From Pithys albifrons albifrons (Eukaryota > Chordata > Aves > Passeriformes > Thamnophilidae), in assembly GCF_047495875.1 (NCBI RefSeq), contig NC_092462.1, positions 29,032,523 through 29,096,522 on the forward strand: a stretch of 64,000 nt of DNA. The letters are read 5' to 3'. The notes beneath the pieces were generated by a model. It worked only from the letters and a program-made list of their open reading frames with translations. It had not been told where the DNA came from and made no database searches. Numbering within the stretch: position 1 is the first letter of the stretch; each line of letters starts with the position of its first letter. Positions 14,063 to 26,408 of the stretch are shown one piece after another. The position numbers and the translations under genes were made by a program.

Positions 14063-17000
14063 GGAGTCCTTATCACCTTGCTAGGAGAGGAATTATAAGA
14101 GTGTTGTGAGTCAATAGTATTTATTCTTAGGCTTCACAACTGAACCACTAATGGAATATAGGGAAGTTACAGCTTTTCTGTGGCATGAAGGAATCCAGCT
14201 CTGGCTTTAACCACAAACTGTTCCTCAGCTTTGAGAAAAAGTCGCTAACTTGATTTCCAGACACCCTAGAAAAACTAAATCAAGTATTGGAATTCCCTGT
14301 AGATCTCCACCCTATGAGAAGATACTTCTTCATGCCTCTCCTCCTTGCTCCACCGACTCTTTGTCTCAGATACGCACTTGCCTTAGGTGCAAGCACCTGC
14401 TTGGGACATCAGGGAGGCCTTTTTTTCTTGAGCCCAGGCAAACTGTGAATGCCCCAAAGTCTTCCTTTCCCTTCTGAGGATCAGCGTAAATTGCATCTTA
14501 CTAGGAACTGACTGTACAGGACTCAGTGCTGGTGCTGCTGTAAATACAAATTAATGTATGGTAGGCCTGGCAATTGGAAAGAAATTCCCCAAACAGTGAG
14601 CTATGGCCAGAGCCAGTCTTGCCAGGCCAGTTTTTTATATTATTTTTTTATAAACAGCCTGTAGCTTTATGAAGGGAATTTTGGACCCTGCAAAATACAG
14701 GTGAGAGTTTGCAAGCCTTCAGGTTTCAAGGGAAAAAAATTACTTTGATGTTACAAAGTCTAGTGCCCTTTGTAGCCCTCATACAGAAAGTCCTTAAAAT
14801 TCCTTAGAATTCTCATACACCAATGGTCCTGATAAGCCATTGAATGCATTTGTTGATGAACAAGGTGGAGGTAATACTTCCTCTCCCGTGAGATGAGTGG
14901 GCTCAATATTATATAGTTTTCTATGATAAGTCCTCTGAGAAATCACAAAGGAAAAAAAAAACACCACAGTACAAAGGATTTCTCAACAACTGAAATACCA
15001 GGACATTCTCTACATCCCAACAGTGGGTATTTCCAGTAATGACTGTTCTGGTTAGTTCATGGTATCTGGAGATAAACTACTACTAATGCCATAATTCTCA
15101 TTTAAAGCTTTTGAGATTGTTGGGCAAGGGTTGGGGTTCCTGTCAGCTGCAATTTTCTCTTGTGATATCTGATCATGTTTTCCTCAAGACTCATGCCTGC
15201 AAGTCATGTGAATCTGCAGGCAGCTTCCATTCTTGTAGAGCAGACGTCTCTCATCTGTGATTGGCAGGAGTCAAAAGTGTGTGTGTACAACTCTATAAAC
15301 AGAAGGCAAATAGCAAAAATCCAATTTGTTCTTTAAAAACATGTGCTTTTAAGAGTCTTGCCAAAGATTATGTGGATTGTGAGATGGCAGCGATATATGA
15401 TACATCTCATTAAATATTCTGGCTCTGTTGTACGTAGGGGGGTGCACACATGAGGAGTGACAAGGCAGTTTTACCCCAAAGGCTCTATAGTTCAGTGCCT
15501 AGATTTTGTGATATCTTAAAAGCTCTGCTTTTAATCCTGTTGCAATTGTAATGCATGATAGCCCTGACACAGGGTAACTTCATTATGCTAGATTGTTTAG
15601 AAACTATTTGCTTGCTTTGCAAGTGGTTTTTGGAAACATTCATGCAGTCAACAACAGGGCATATAGAAAGGAGTGCCAGAGGTGAGATGTTGCTATGGCT
15701 TCCAGGGTTGCCTCCCCAAAGGTAGGCGCTTCAATGAGTCTTAGCAGTATTTTGTTAAGGCAAAATATTTTGTGAGTGTCAAAGCTTGCTTTGGCTGCAT
15801 CCACTGTCCTTCGAGGAATAAGTGTTGAGTCTTGCGTTCTGACAGTTAACACAGTATTTTAATTAAATGGAAAAGACTGCATACAAATATTTAAAGCTAT
15901 ACATTTTATTTTTTTAATATTTTATTCATCAATAATCAGTAATTGGTCTTAAAAACAAATGATATTTTGTAGATACATTTTTATAACACAAGGTATTGCA
16001 ATAGGATTTGAGAAGTGATTTTTTACAAGCAATAAGGCTGCTCTCTTGCTATTTGTCCTTTTAATACCATTTTATAGTGATAGCTAAATATCATGGAGTG
16101 TTCATCAAAAGATTTGCTGCAAGAAACAGTAGGTCCTTGTGAGTGGGTCAGTTGTGGTAGCTAGTCACTGTGCTCTTTCTCTTGCAACCTCCTCCAGGAG
16201 ATAGCAGAGAAAAGGTGGCCTTGAATTACATGAATTTGGCATGCACATACTCCTCCTTTCCCCCAAATGCAGTGGAATTACTGCAAGAAGAGGGTATTGG
16301 GGCACAGTAAATCTTGAAGTCTTGACAGCACTGGGGCATAGTCAGGTATATCTCCTGAGCTGTTACACGGATCAGAAGTAAGAGATGAGCCATTACCCCT
16401 GTGCTAATGCAAATTGCATCCAGATTACTTCTGTTTTCTCTCTAATGTGAATATGAATTGAAGGGGTTTTTCTGGTTTGAGTCTTTGAACCCATGAGCAC
16501 TTCTCTGTAGTGGAGCTGCTGTTAATTAAAAGCATTGGGTTAGTCGTGTCCACAAAACCACGGCGTCCATACTGCTCTCTTTGCCTTTAGCAAAGGTACT
16601 TTTCTGGTGTCTTAGGTTCAAGAATCAGAAGCCTAGAGAGAAGTCTGAGGAAAGCTTTGTCAAAGAAAGAACAGGCTCTCCAAGAGAATTAGGCACCAAT
16701 TTGTGTTTCACTTTTCATGAATTTAACCTGGCCAGCTGGGAGGCAGCAATGTCTTGGGTGCACCTTGGCTGTGACCAGCTTGGATGTCAAGTCATGTCCT
16801 ATTCTTGAGCTCAAGGAGCCATGTGTTGAATCTTTTCGGAACTGGGGTGGGAGCCACCTGAAAGATTGACCCTTTTCAAATTAGATAGATCTAATTGCTT
16901 GGGTTAACCATGGATTCATATTACAAAAATAGAGCCCTACTTTCTGTCAGAGCCCCTGAGTGCTTTGATTGGCTTCCTCTCTCTTCTCTGTCCTCTTCTG

Positions 17001-20000
17001 TTTCAAAGTACATACCAGGGTATCTCAGGTTTCAGAGGCATTCAAAATAGTGGGAATAACAGAAACTGTAAATAGATCTACGATGTGGCACCTCAGATGT
17101 TCATCTCGAGAGGTAGAAGATGTGAAAAGACAGTACATATTCATTGCCAAAGAAATTTGAAGATTGTGTTCTCATTTTGATATTAGATGTATGAAAAGGA
17201 CAAGCATGAAGGCCCCATCTACTCAAGGGACACCTTGAAAAATCACTTAGAAGAAGATGTTCTTCATATATGAACCCTGTTTTACGACTGGACTTTGATT
17301 TAGCAAGGTTTTTGGATTTAATCTAATTCTGGGGCTAAAATTTACCTCTTTGCATTATTTAGGACCTATGCATGATTGAAATTCCATGAAATATCTCAGA
17401 TAGAATTGAAATGGCATTTAATGCTACTTAGTACAAGACCCTTTCATTCCCTGTACTCCATGTTTCAGAAACATTTTGCAAGCATCTGAAAAATTAGGGC
17501 CCAACCTTTTTTTGCCTAACTAGCCAGGCATGATTTGCAGCTACTTGTTCTCAAGGGACAAAGAGTTTTGAAATCCATTATCAGGCAAAGTTGGATACAC
17601 TTTGGGTTATTAACAATTGCGCCATGAAAGTTTTGACTTCAATGCTAAGTTCTGACCCAGGTATAATATCAAAAAGTTCATCAAAAGCATGAACTGGACT
17701 TTGAAATCTTCTGGCATAAATTCAAACTGCAAAAGAAACATGGTACCACATGAACAGAAGAACCCTAAAATGTATTGAAAAGTCTGATGTGTTAGATCCC
17801 AAATGTTCACTCATTTAGGAATACATGTACTCATGGTAAAAGAAATTGCAAGCACATGAATATCCATAGCATAGATGTCTATAAAAAGTAATGTCTATAT
17901 CTATAGACATCTGTGTCATAGATGTCTGTAACAGCAGCCAGGGCAGAGATGGGAGCAATAGGATCTTCCTTTTTGATGCCTTAGTTGTCTTTGGAAAGGG
18001 ACCTGAAGCCCAAATACCTGGAAGGCCAAAGGAAGTGAAGGTGCCAGTCCCTTTGCCCACGTAAGTAAGCATCTCTTCATAGGCTGCTCTGGGTTGGTCT
18101 GAGTGAGGATCTGTCCTGACAGAAGTTAAAGCTGGATTAAGAGTCTTGAGCTGGTGGCTTGTCTTTTGCACTGAGAGTGAAGGGAGCTAATTTGTTTGAG
18201 TTGGGGTGGTTTAACATTATCAAAAGAGGAGAACTTCACTGGCTGTGGAGTTGAGTGGGAAGGGGGCCATTAGCTGTTGGTTTTGCCAGAGTGAAAAATA
18301 CCAAGAAAAAAATAATTGGACTGGAGAGAGCATTAGATAGACTATGAAATATAGAAACTGGATTGTTTGTTTTATCTTGGTACAATGGTTATTTACCTAA
18401 CAACATTAGTTTCTCTTAAAATATAATTAGCTTTTTATTCCACTAAGCATTATTGTATGTTAGACATTCATGGGACACAGCACAGTATGTTGTAAATATG
18501 GGGTTTGGTGCCTAGATGGCTAATTTGTTGCTAATGTCATTATTAAAGGTTGCAGAGGAACAACTTCCTAAAATGTCTGTTCCTCATGAACTATTCTTCT
18601 GTAGTTATTCAGATGTGACTAATGATGCATCTTCTGCAGAAACTTTAATTTATTTATTTGCTATGTCCTTTTATTATCCTTAGGAAATGTTAGAAACAGA
18701 ACAAAAGAAAAAAAAAGGTAGAATCAGTTTTCTATGCTTTTCTTTGCGTCCTGATTAGTTTTTGGTCTCAGGAAAGCAAAAATGTACATTAGCAATTTCA
18801 CACCTTGTTACATCTTCTGTTTGCTTTTATCACACGCATGGCTGTTTTCATAAATGGCAAACATAAACATAAATGATGTAATATCTCTCTTTGATCTTCA
18901 GTGTGTGAGTGGGAAATTAATGCATATGTGCAGATTACTTGTGAAGCAATGTGAACAATTCATGATGTACATTCACCTTTTGTGGTGTCAAGGCAGGAAT
19001 TTGAACAAGACTTCTGTCTGCCTACATAAGAAACATGGGAATTTACAGCTTTATGTATCTTGACTCTTATGTGAATTTATTTTTTTACATGGAAGGTCTC
19101 TGTGGCTTGAGTTCTTTCTATTAAGAGGATGCTGCCCTTGCAGATGCAGTGACCTTTGAAAAGCAAGTCTCAAGTAATCCTTTTATTTTTCTGAGATCAT
19201 ATAGCACAGTATCCAGTTGCAGGCTTTTAAGATGGAGTGATTGCAGACTTTGTCCACTTGCCTGGATTGGATTACATTTTGTTTGACAAAGAAAACTCTA
19301 AAATACTTATACCTTCCTTCCTTCACTTCAGATCATTGTAGTCTCTGTGCATTGAGGAGGCAGAGTAGTTGCTGTATCATGCTAGCACCACTGGGATTTA
19401 TTGAATTTACTTAATTGCCCTTTATCTCACGGTTACACTTTAACGCTTCTTTTGAAGGAGATTCAAAAAGGATAGGGTTACTCCTTTTCTCATTTACTTT
19501 AAGAGTTGGGTTACTCATTTTCTTATCTACCCTCCATTTCCCGGTAAAGCAGAGCGTTCTGTAGAGCCACAATTGAACATGTTAGAGACTTGCACACCAA
19601 GAGATTTAAGTCCATAAGGTTGTTAGCTAGCCAAGCTTTTTTGCACACTGCTTTTTAAAGAGAATGCTCTGTTTAAGGGGCGTAGGAAGTTTGAGCGATG
19701 CTTTTGGATGTCTGGGGGTCTATTTTGTGTTGTACTGTGCTGGTACACATGAAGGAGAGCTAAACTGCCCTGAACCTCCCAGAGAAAGATTTTTGCAGCA
19801 CAGTTTGGGACCACTTGCATTGTTTTCTTAGTTTTAAAGCACTTGTGAGAGCTTTGATTCTATAAAGACTTCAGGATACTTCAACAGAGTGGATCAGAAG
19901 TCTATCTGGTCAGGCAGTTTTGATCCTGGGAATTGCGTGGTTTTCACCCTCCTGAGAGGCATCCAATACCAGGAAAGACTGAGGTCTCCCCTCACTGCAC

Positions 20001-20393
20001 TTCTCAAGTTTGCTTTTACTCAGAGGAGTTTCAAAAGGTTTAATGCTCAACACTGACTTTCTCTATCCTGCCAGATCTTTGCTGCCGGCTCCGTAAGCAT
20101 GGAATAGGTATTTGCAGGGATTTGGGAGCGTTGGGGAAGAATCCCAGAGGGCACAGGTCCCTTCTTCTGAGTACTTTGGTGGCTTCACCCCTGATCAGTA
20201 GTCATGATAAGTGATCAACATGGTCTCTTTAACTAAGATTGTAGGATTGCCTGTTATTTGGCACCATCACCACATAGTGATTCTTGTTCTCCAACGCCTC
20301 TGAAAATGATGTAGCTTCCTTGCATTAGAAGGGATCTTCATTCAGTTTTAATGGATCTCACTACACGCTATATCTTATCTGAGCTAATACATC

Positions 20394-20411
20394 TGACCAT
20401 ATATATGGTCA
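20394..20411. repeat. 18-bp perfect palindrome
   Basis: TGACCATATATATGGTCA is its own reverse complement. It pairs two TGACC/GGTCA half sites, as used by nuclear receptors, across an (AT)4 core. The 8-bp spacing is not a standard receptor arrangement, and the A/T core is too long for a CArG box. Confidence 0.8.
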
Positions 20412-22190
20412 CAGACCATGTATCTCACACACACAACTCAACTTGTTGTGCACATAAATGCACAATGCATATTTAGGCACCTTGACTAATTAAGGAAAGT
20501 CCTTCATCAGATTAGCAGTTTGTATTTAGGTTATTTGCCTTCACATAGCCCAAAAACTTGTAGAGGACATCAGCCAGGGATAAGGTAACTTTTGCAGATG
20601 AAAAATGTTTGGTGATGCCAGTGCAGTGCCTGCACAAATAATATGATCATCACTCAAGTCAAGGTGGTTTTTACTCATTCAGTGAAGCAGTTGCAAGCAC
20701 AGTGGAGGATGCACAACTAAAGACGTTATCTGTGCAACTTGATGCCAGCTCTCCAGCAGAAATCAGTATGGAAATCGCCAACACTTTTCAGGATCCTCAA
20801 AGAGCCAAGTTGTGCAAGTATTAGTAAACAAGAGTGACTGGGGCTGAAAAAGACTGAGATGCGGGAACTTACTTTAACAGAGAAGCCTTGCTGCTAGCCT
20901 TCAGTCCAGGAATAGTTTTCTGGAGCTCTTCCCTTACTCTTTTGCTTAAAATCAGACCTGGAAAAATTAATTTATTTGTTGTCTTTATTTTACTTATTGG
21001 TTTAGGGGGGCGGGGGTGAGTTTTATTATTAAGATAACTAGCTAGTCTTGCATATACAGAAAAAAAATTTTGGAAGATAAAATGTGGTCCTTTGCTACTG
21101 CTCTTTGTGCTCCATTCCCCATATGGCCACAAAAATCTCTGCCATGGGTCTCCTCAGCCCCGCTGTCATACTTCCACATCCTTCTCCTGTGTGGAGAGTG
21201 AGTCAAAGTCCCTCAGCCCGGCGTGGGCTGTTTTTATCTCTGGAGGAGCTGCTTTTGGCCCTGCAAATGAGAGACTGAATTTCTCTTGTTCCCTTTTCTT
21301 TTCACTCAGTGTTGTTTCCTATTCTCTGGCATGAAATACCTGGGGTGTTACGGTTGCATTACCCATAGCAACTTTTGCTAGAGAGTTGGCAGGGGTAATA
21401 GCAACCACAACTTAAAAAGTCTCTGCAGACATCAGGCTGAATACAAAGGATCAAGCCTGTTTCTGATGCACATGTGTGCTGCAAAGGGCAGATAACCTTT
21501 AAGAGCTGCATCTTAAAATAATAAGCAGAGCTGGTATAGCCGCTTTCATGCTGTGGCTTTCCCAAGCACACCGCGAACTTCTGAACTGTGATTGTCATTA
21601 AAACCTTTTGCCATTTGCAAGGAATTAGCATCACTATGTGAACTGTAACACCCCAGCGATATTTATGGAGAGCAATTGAATTATAAAGGTTGTAATATTC
21701 CTTGCATCTGGAAGGAGGGGGCTAGAAGATGCCTAGGCTTAAATTACTTGTGACACAAAAAATAGTTAAGGAGCCCATGTAATTTAAGATCTTCTGAAAA
21801 ATACATACCTTGAAAGCAGCCAAAAGAAAGCAAAACATAATCAGTAAGTAATTTTGATAATTTAGCCCCTTGACACATTTGAAAAGGCAAGATGTGGGGT
21901 TGATGTGTTTGAAAAGTGCTTGAAAAGACAGGGTTGATGTGTAAGATGCTGATGGTAGTTCATGTTGTTACTTTTCTTGTCTGGGTGATGCTGGTCAGCT
22001 GCTGAAAGTCTGCACAGTCCGGTTGTCAAAGATGGGCAAATACCACCAAGGTAAAAACAGGCCCTGCTGATTTGCAGTAGCTAAGGATTGCCTTGTGTTT
22101 GAGGATACACGGATGAGTTTGACTTTGGCCAGGGCAGACCATCTTGCTAACAATGGTTTTTGTCTGTTCTGTTTTTCTTCTGTCTTGCAG

Positions 22191-22315
22191 CACCTTCTCC
22201 AGTCAGTAGTGTGAAAAAAGGGAAGATAACTAAAAATAGCATCTCCCTTTCCTGGCAGGAGCCAGATCGACCCAACGGCATCATCCTGGAATACGAAATC
22301 AAATATTTTGAAAAG
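22191..22315 (+). CDS. EPHA5: EPHA5 exon, second FN3 domain, first half
   Basis: Encodes the N-terminal half of the membrane-proximal fibronectin III repeat of the extracellular stalk. The first two bases complete a codon begun in an upstream exon outside the window; reading continues [20 protein letters not shown], then the FN3 tryptophan in [10 protein letters not shown] and EYEIKYFEK. The acceptor at 22181-22190 has a long pyrimidine tract and CAG. The donor is AAAAG/gtgtga, a moderate site. Length 125 nt equals the usual Eph exon. The exon ends on a complete codon (phase 0). Stops lie in frame shortly downstream, so the border is well supported. Confidence 0.96.
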
Positions 22316-25106
22316 GTGTGATGGACTGATTGCTGAGCATCCCAAGTACCCTCTCTTTACTGTTTTCTTCTTTTAGTTATAATTATTTGAGTCATGGAAG
22401 AGAATGGAGCAATTTTGTGCATAAATCAATGTCAGATTGATTTTGCAGTAAATGATTAGGAAGACTTGAAATTAGGGTGTTGTTTTCCATTAGTGTGCCA
22501 CTTCTCTTGGACAAATACATTAAATCTGTGTGTCAGATTCCTCTCTGGCCTTATCACATTAAGATAGAGCTGCTCATTTGTTAAAAATAGGAGGGTTGGG
22601 GACTGAGCTTCTATCTCCTCCCAGAAACATCAGGCAATCTCTTGCCTTAGATATTTCCATTTCTCATTTGATTTTCCGTCGATGGTGTAAGGAGAGGAGA
22701 AACGTTTTGTGGAGAGATTGTATATACTCTGATATGAAGAAGTGCATCCTGGCTTAAAAGCTTGCCTAGGTTTACCAGCCCTTGCTCTCCATCTAGTAGG
22801 AAGAATTCTCCCTACAAAACTTGCCTCTCTGACTCTTCATTTGAAATGTCAACTTGTTCTCTTCCTGCAAAATTAATGTGGTTTAAAATAAAAAGTTTAC
22901 AAATGCCCTATATCAAAATAGTGTATTTTGAGTGATACAGCCTTTAATCTTTGGAAATCCTAAATTTCCCTGAATCAGCTTTGCAGGAGTTGAGTGAATA
23001 GCAATTTTTTGCCTTAGCTGGAATTGTAAGGTGTTCATTTTTACTTCTGAAACATCCAGGCTTTTAACATGAAAACAAGTGAAAAATAATGACATTGAGT
23101 CACAATTCCCTTGTGGGGGGATTGAATTTCTGTTTTAAGGAAGATACTTCATTAGCTCTGTCTATGACCCAGTTGAAATCACTAAACATGGACCAGGACT
23201 GGGTCCTTGCTCCTTCTCTCTTCTTTCTCTGACCATGGGAGGGTCAGACTGCTTAAGCAGTCCGTGTAAAGAGGAGAAAGAATTTCATAAATCTTCTCCA
23301 TCAAGATAAAATCAACATTGTTATTACAATGAGGGAGCTTGCAAATGTGCACTGGATGTGTGAGTGACTTAAACAGGGCTGAGGATTCGAAGATTAAAGC
23401 AGAAAGCAAGAATCAGGATATTCTGTTGCTGGAAATAATCCATTACTAATTATTTTATTAATTTGTTTGAACTACTGTTGTGACACACTGAATCTTTCCC
23501 ATGGAGTGGCTTGGGAAAATTAACTTCTAGAAACCTTGCTAATGAGCAAATAATTAAAGCCAAAAAAAAAAATCCTTATATTCTTTCACTTTCCTTAGTT
23601 TGTTTTCAAAGAAGTTGGCAGGATAGGATAGGAGGCTAAAAATGTTATATTTGTGATCTGGAACTATTCTCAAGTAGCTTCAGTAAATAGTTCTTCAAGT
23701 GCAAGTCCTTCGTGGGGACACAGCTCCAGCCAGTCCGAGTTCTGCTGCCTTGATTTATTTCATTCAGGCTGATAGAGATGTTTAGTGTTTTCCATGGAAA
23801 TTGCAAGAATCTAAGTATTTGCAGAAGCCAACAGTGTATTGAAAACCTAATTGCCTGACATACAAGCAAAGGTGTGACCTAAAATTCACTTATTGCATAT
23901 TAACCAGTTGTTGGTTTAGATTTGGGATGTTATCCTTAATCTTTTTGTTTGTTGCTACTAGAATTTATATTCTCTGCAGTTTCAGCCCTTCATAAGGGTA
24001 AATTCACATCATTTATTTTCAGGGACAAGAATGGTCTATATTAAGTGTTTGGGAAAATTGAGTTTTGTCAGATTGCATTCTGGTAAAAGCAATCACTCTA
24101 ATAAGAGAAAAAAAGGCATGTATCTGTGTACGTGTGTGTGTGTGTGTGTATACACATTTCTCCAAAAGAGGTTTCAAATTAGAAATTCTGTAATTTGACA
24201 TTAGAGATTCCCAGCGCCTTAATCAGGCATGTTGCTGCCCATGGGAAGTTGGCCATTAAATTAAAAATAAAAAAGAATGAAAATCAGTTCAGATCCTAAG
24301 ATCTGTGCAGAAATCTCGGTAGGGATTTACTAAGAACTCTGGTTTAACTCATAATAATTGGGATCTGAGAGGATACGGTGAATAAAAAGCAGTTTCCAAA
24401 TTTGTAGACCTTAATTTATGAGCTCTTGTCTAGATTATATGTTACAGTAAATAATTCTAAGAGTAATTACCAAGCATTTGAGCAAAATTTTAATCAAAGA
24501 ACTGAAACTGTTTCACATTAGAAACTGATGTAGATGAAGATTTATTTCAGCAATTTTTCTTCTAGCTCATTTCTGCAGAAGAACAATGCAAAATTTAGGT
24601 ATTTTCCTGGAGTTTTAGTTTATTATTCCCTTTCTAAGGTCTAATTCGTGGTTCTAGAAATGCCAGCATAAAGTTGTACAATACATAATATATTATTCTC
24701 TTTTAGGCTTAGTTACATTGCTGGAAAGCTGTTTTGGTATAAATTTAAAATCCCTTTCTAAGGTGATGGGGCTTTTTGTATCTTCCCTGTGCCTTGGAAT
24801 CGATCTTTTTATGATAAACCTTTCCATTGCCCCAGGCCATCTACATCCTGAGTGATGGAAAGCTGCTTCTACTCCAGATGCCAGTCGCATGCCTGCTAGA
24901 ATCACTGATTATAAATAGAAAATGAGATCTCACATTTTGTAGTGCAGAAGGGACCTTCAGAGAGGGGGGGGTGAGGAAAAAGCCTCAAAACTGCATACTT
25001 CAGTCATCCTTTATAATGTTGCTCTGAGGGTTAAGAGTCTGTCTTCTCTGAGAGCCGCTATTTGTGTATTTGAACTTTGTGGTTTTTTGGGGGGTGTTGG
25101 GCAAAG
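22316..25106 (+). other. EPHA5: EPHA5 intron (2.8 kb)
   Basis: AT-rich intronic DNA with no recognised gene. It contains a (TG)n microsatellite at 24131-24150 and a G8 run at about 24964-24971. Its 3' end is unusual: the last 30 bases before the acceptor are G-rich (TTTTTTGGGGGG, GGG) instead of pyrimidine-rich. Confidence 0.9.
24127..24150. repeat. (TG)n microsatellite
   Basis: A short GT/TG dinucleotide tract follows TGTGTACG and runs into TATACACA. It is a simple repeat within an intron with no other apparent role. Confidence 0.9.
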
Positions 25107-25266
25107 GACCAGGAGACGAGCTACACCATCATCAAATCCAAAGAGACAGCAATTACAGCAGATGGCTTGAAACCAGGTTCAGCATACGTCTTCCAGATCC
25201 GAGCCCGGACAGCTGCTGGCTACGGTGGCTTCAGCCGAAGATTTGAGTTTGAGACCAGCCCAGTGT
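25107..25266 (+). CDS. EPHA5: EPHA5 exon, second FN3 domain, second half
   Basis: Completes the second fibronectin III repeat. It starts at GAC and reads [20 protein letters not shown], then [19 protein letters not shown] with the conserved FN3 tyrosine pattern, and ends FEFETSPV plus one base. The frame joins the previous exon exactly (phase 0 in, one base out). The donor TGT/gtaagt is near-consensus. The acceptor GGGCAAAG is weak, with no good pyrimidine tract, but the protein match leaves little doubt about the border. At 160 nt the exon is not a multiple of three, so skipping it would shift the frame. Confidence 0.95.
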
Positions 25267-26392
25267 GTAAGTCTTTTTAATTACTGTCAGCCTGTGTCTC
25301 TGGAAGTTACAGAAACAAGTCAGGAGATCAATATCTTTGCAGAGAGCTCTTCCTTGTTCTGGTTTCATCCTGTGACTTTGGAAACATCAGGCACATCATG
25401 ACTATGCACTAGACGTATCAATCCTTTGCTTCCTCAACCCACATGATGAGCAGGAGATCTTCAGGCTTTAGAAATTCATGGCATTCCTTGATTAGAAAAT
25501 TCCTATAATTATGGAATTTATGTATTTATATGATGCAATAGAGGACAAGAGCTCTTTTCTCAGGAGAGACAGAGGGGATAGGACCTGCTCCTCCACACCT
25601 CTTGATGGCCATCTGCAGAGGATGCTGAGCTCTCTTAAATATCTACATTTGAGGAAAAAAAAAATGAAATAGTGTCTCTCTGCAAGGAGAGGAGTTGAAC
25701 CAGCATTGGTGTCTTGGTGCAAGTTCCTGTCAAGTTAGAAAATGGTTTCTGTTGGCTGCCAATGCCACAAGCTCAAGGAAAGGAATTTGACTTTTGATCA
25801 GAAATGAAAAAAAATGTGCACTGCATGTGCAGGACTTCTGCTTAGCCTGGTACAGATTTGTGGGGGTTTTGTTGCTTTTGGGGTTTGAGGGTTTTTTTGG
25901 TGATTTTCTTACCTGTTGAATCTGATTACCCAGGTCTGGATTCTGTGGCAGGGTGAACTCCTGAGGCATGCAGAGGCTCAGCTGCTCATTCTTCTGTGTT
26001 CAGGCATAGTTGTGGGGAAGTTCTTTTTGTTCCAAATACAAAAATTTTGGCAAGGGGACTAACCAGAAAATATATCTTATCTCTTCTAGTTTGTACAGCT
26101 GTCATTTATTAATTTTTTATACTGTTTGCATGGAAGAGAAATTTTGTGGTGGAAATACTCTGTTCATTCCTGTGGAAAAGACTATTTTCTGTGTTTTCCT
26201 TGCAAGTTTAAATTCATCAATACTTTGATGACTGTTATTCCAGTTCATTTAAAATTCATCATCTTTGAGAAGAAGATGCCAAGTTGTCTTTTCAATGCAT
26301 GCTACCTTTGAAACAGTAACAGATTTTAAAGGAATCATTATACACGTGCAGATGTAGCTGTGGAGCCAGTGATTTAGCTAGTACAGTAAAAA

Positions 26393-26408
26393 TTGCATCA
26401 CGATGCAA
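26393..26408. promoter_or_regulatory. Inverted C/EBP-ATF-like motif pair
   Basis: TTGCATCA on one strand is met by TGATGCAA-like sequence on the other, as 7-bp arms around a 2-bp spacer. TTGCATCA is the core of C/EBP-ATF composite response elements. Whether it is bound is unknown; the motif match alone is weak evidence. Confidence 0.25.

Larger units (their letters stand above)
1..22190 (+). other. EPHA5: Intron 5' of the first visible EPHA5 exon
   Basis: No coding exon is recognised here. The short open frames are scattered, lack splice-compatible borders and resemble no known domain. The stretch holds a degraded CR1 LINE (about 9790-12694), two MIR-like fragments, an old CR1 tail near 5930 and a possible ancient sauropsid repeat near 14000. 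It also has an 18-bp palindrome at 20394-20411 and a small inverted-repeat cluster at 17873-17912. The remainder looks like unique AT-rich intronic DNA. It ends in a strong pyrimidine tract and CAG acceptor at 22190. Intron status is inferred from the split codon at the first exon. Confidence 0.85.

Noticed and set aside
20397..20408. CArG-box-like CCATATATATGG
   Set aside because: A CArG box has six A/T bases between CC and GG; this has eight.
1..22190. Search for the first FN3 exon of EPHA5 (usually 336 nt)
   Set aside because: No stretch encoding the expected cysteine-containing FN3 block or its SSPPRQF-like end was found, so that exon is taken to lie upstream of the window.
24941..24960. 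AGAAGGGACCTTCAGAGA, resembling an inverted CR1 tail
   Set aside because: The similarity stops after about 12 bases and the flanks do not continue as CR1.
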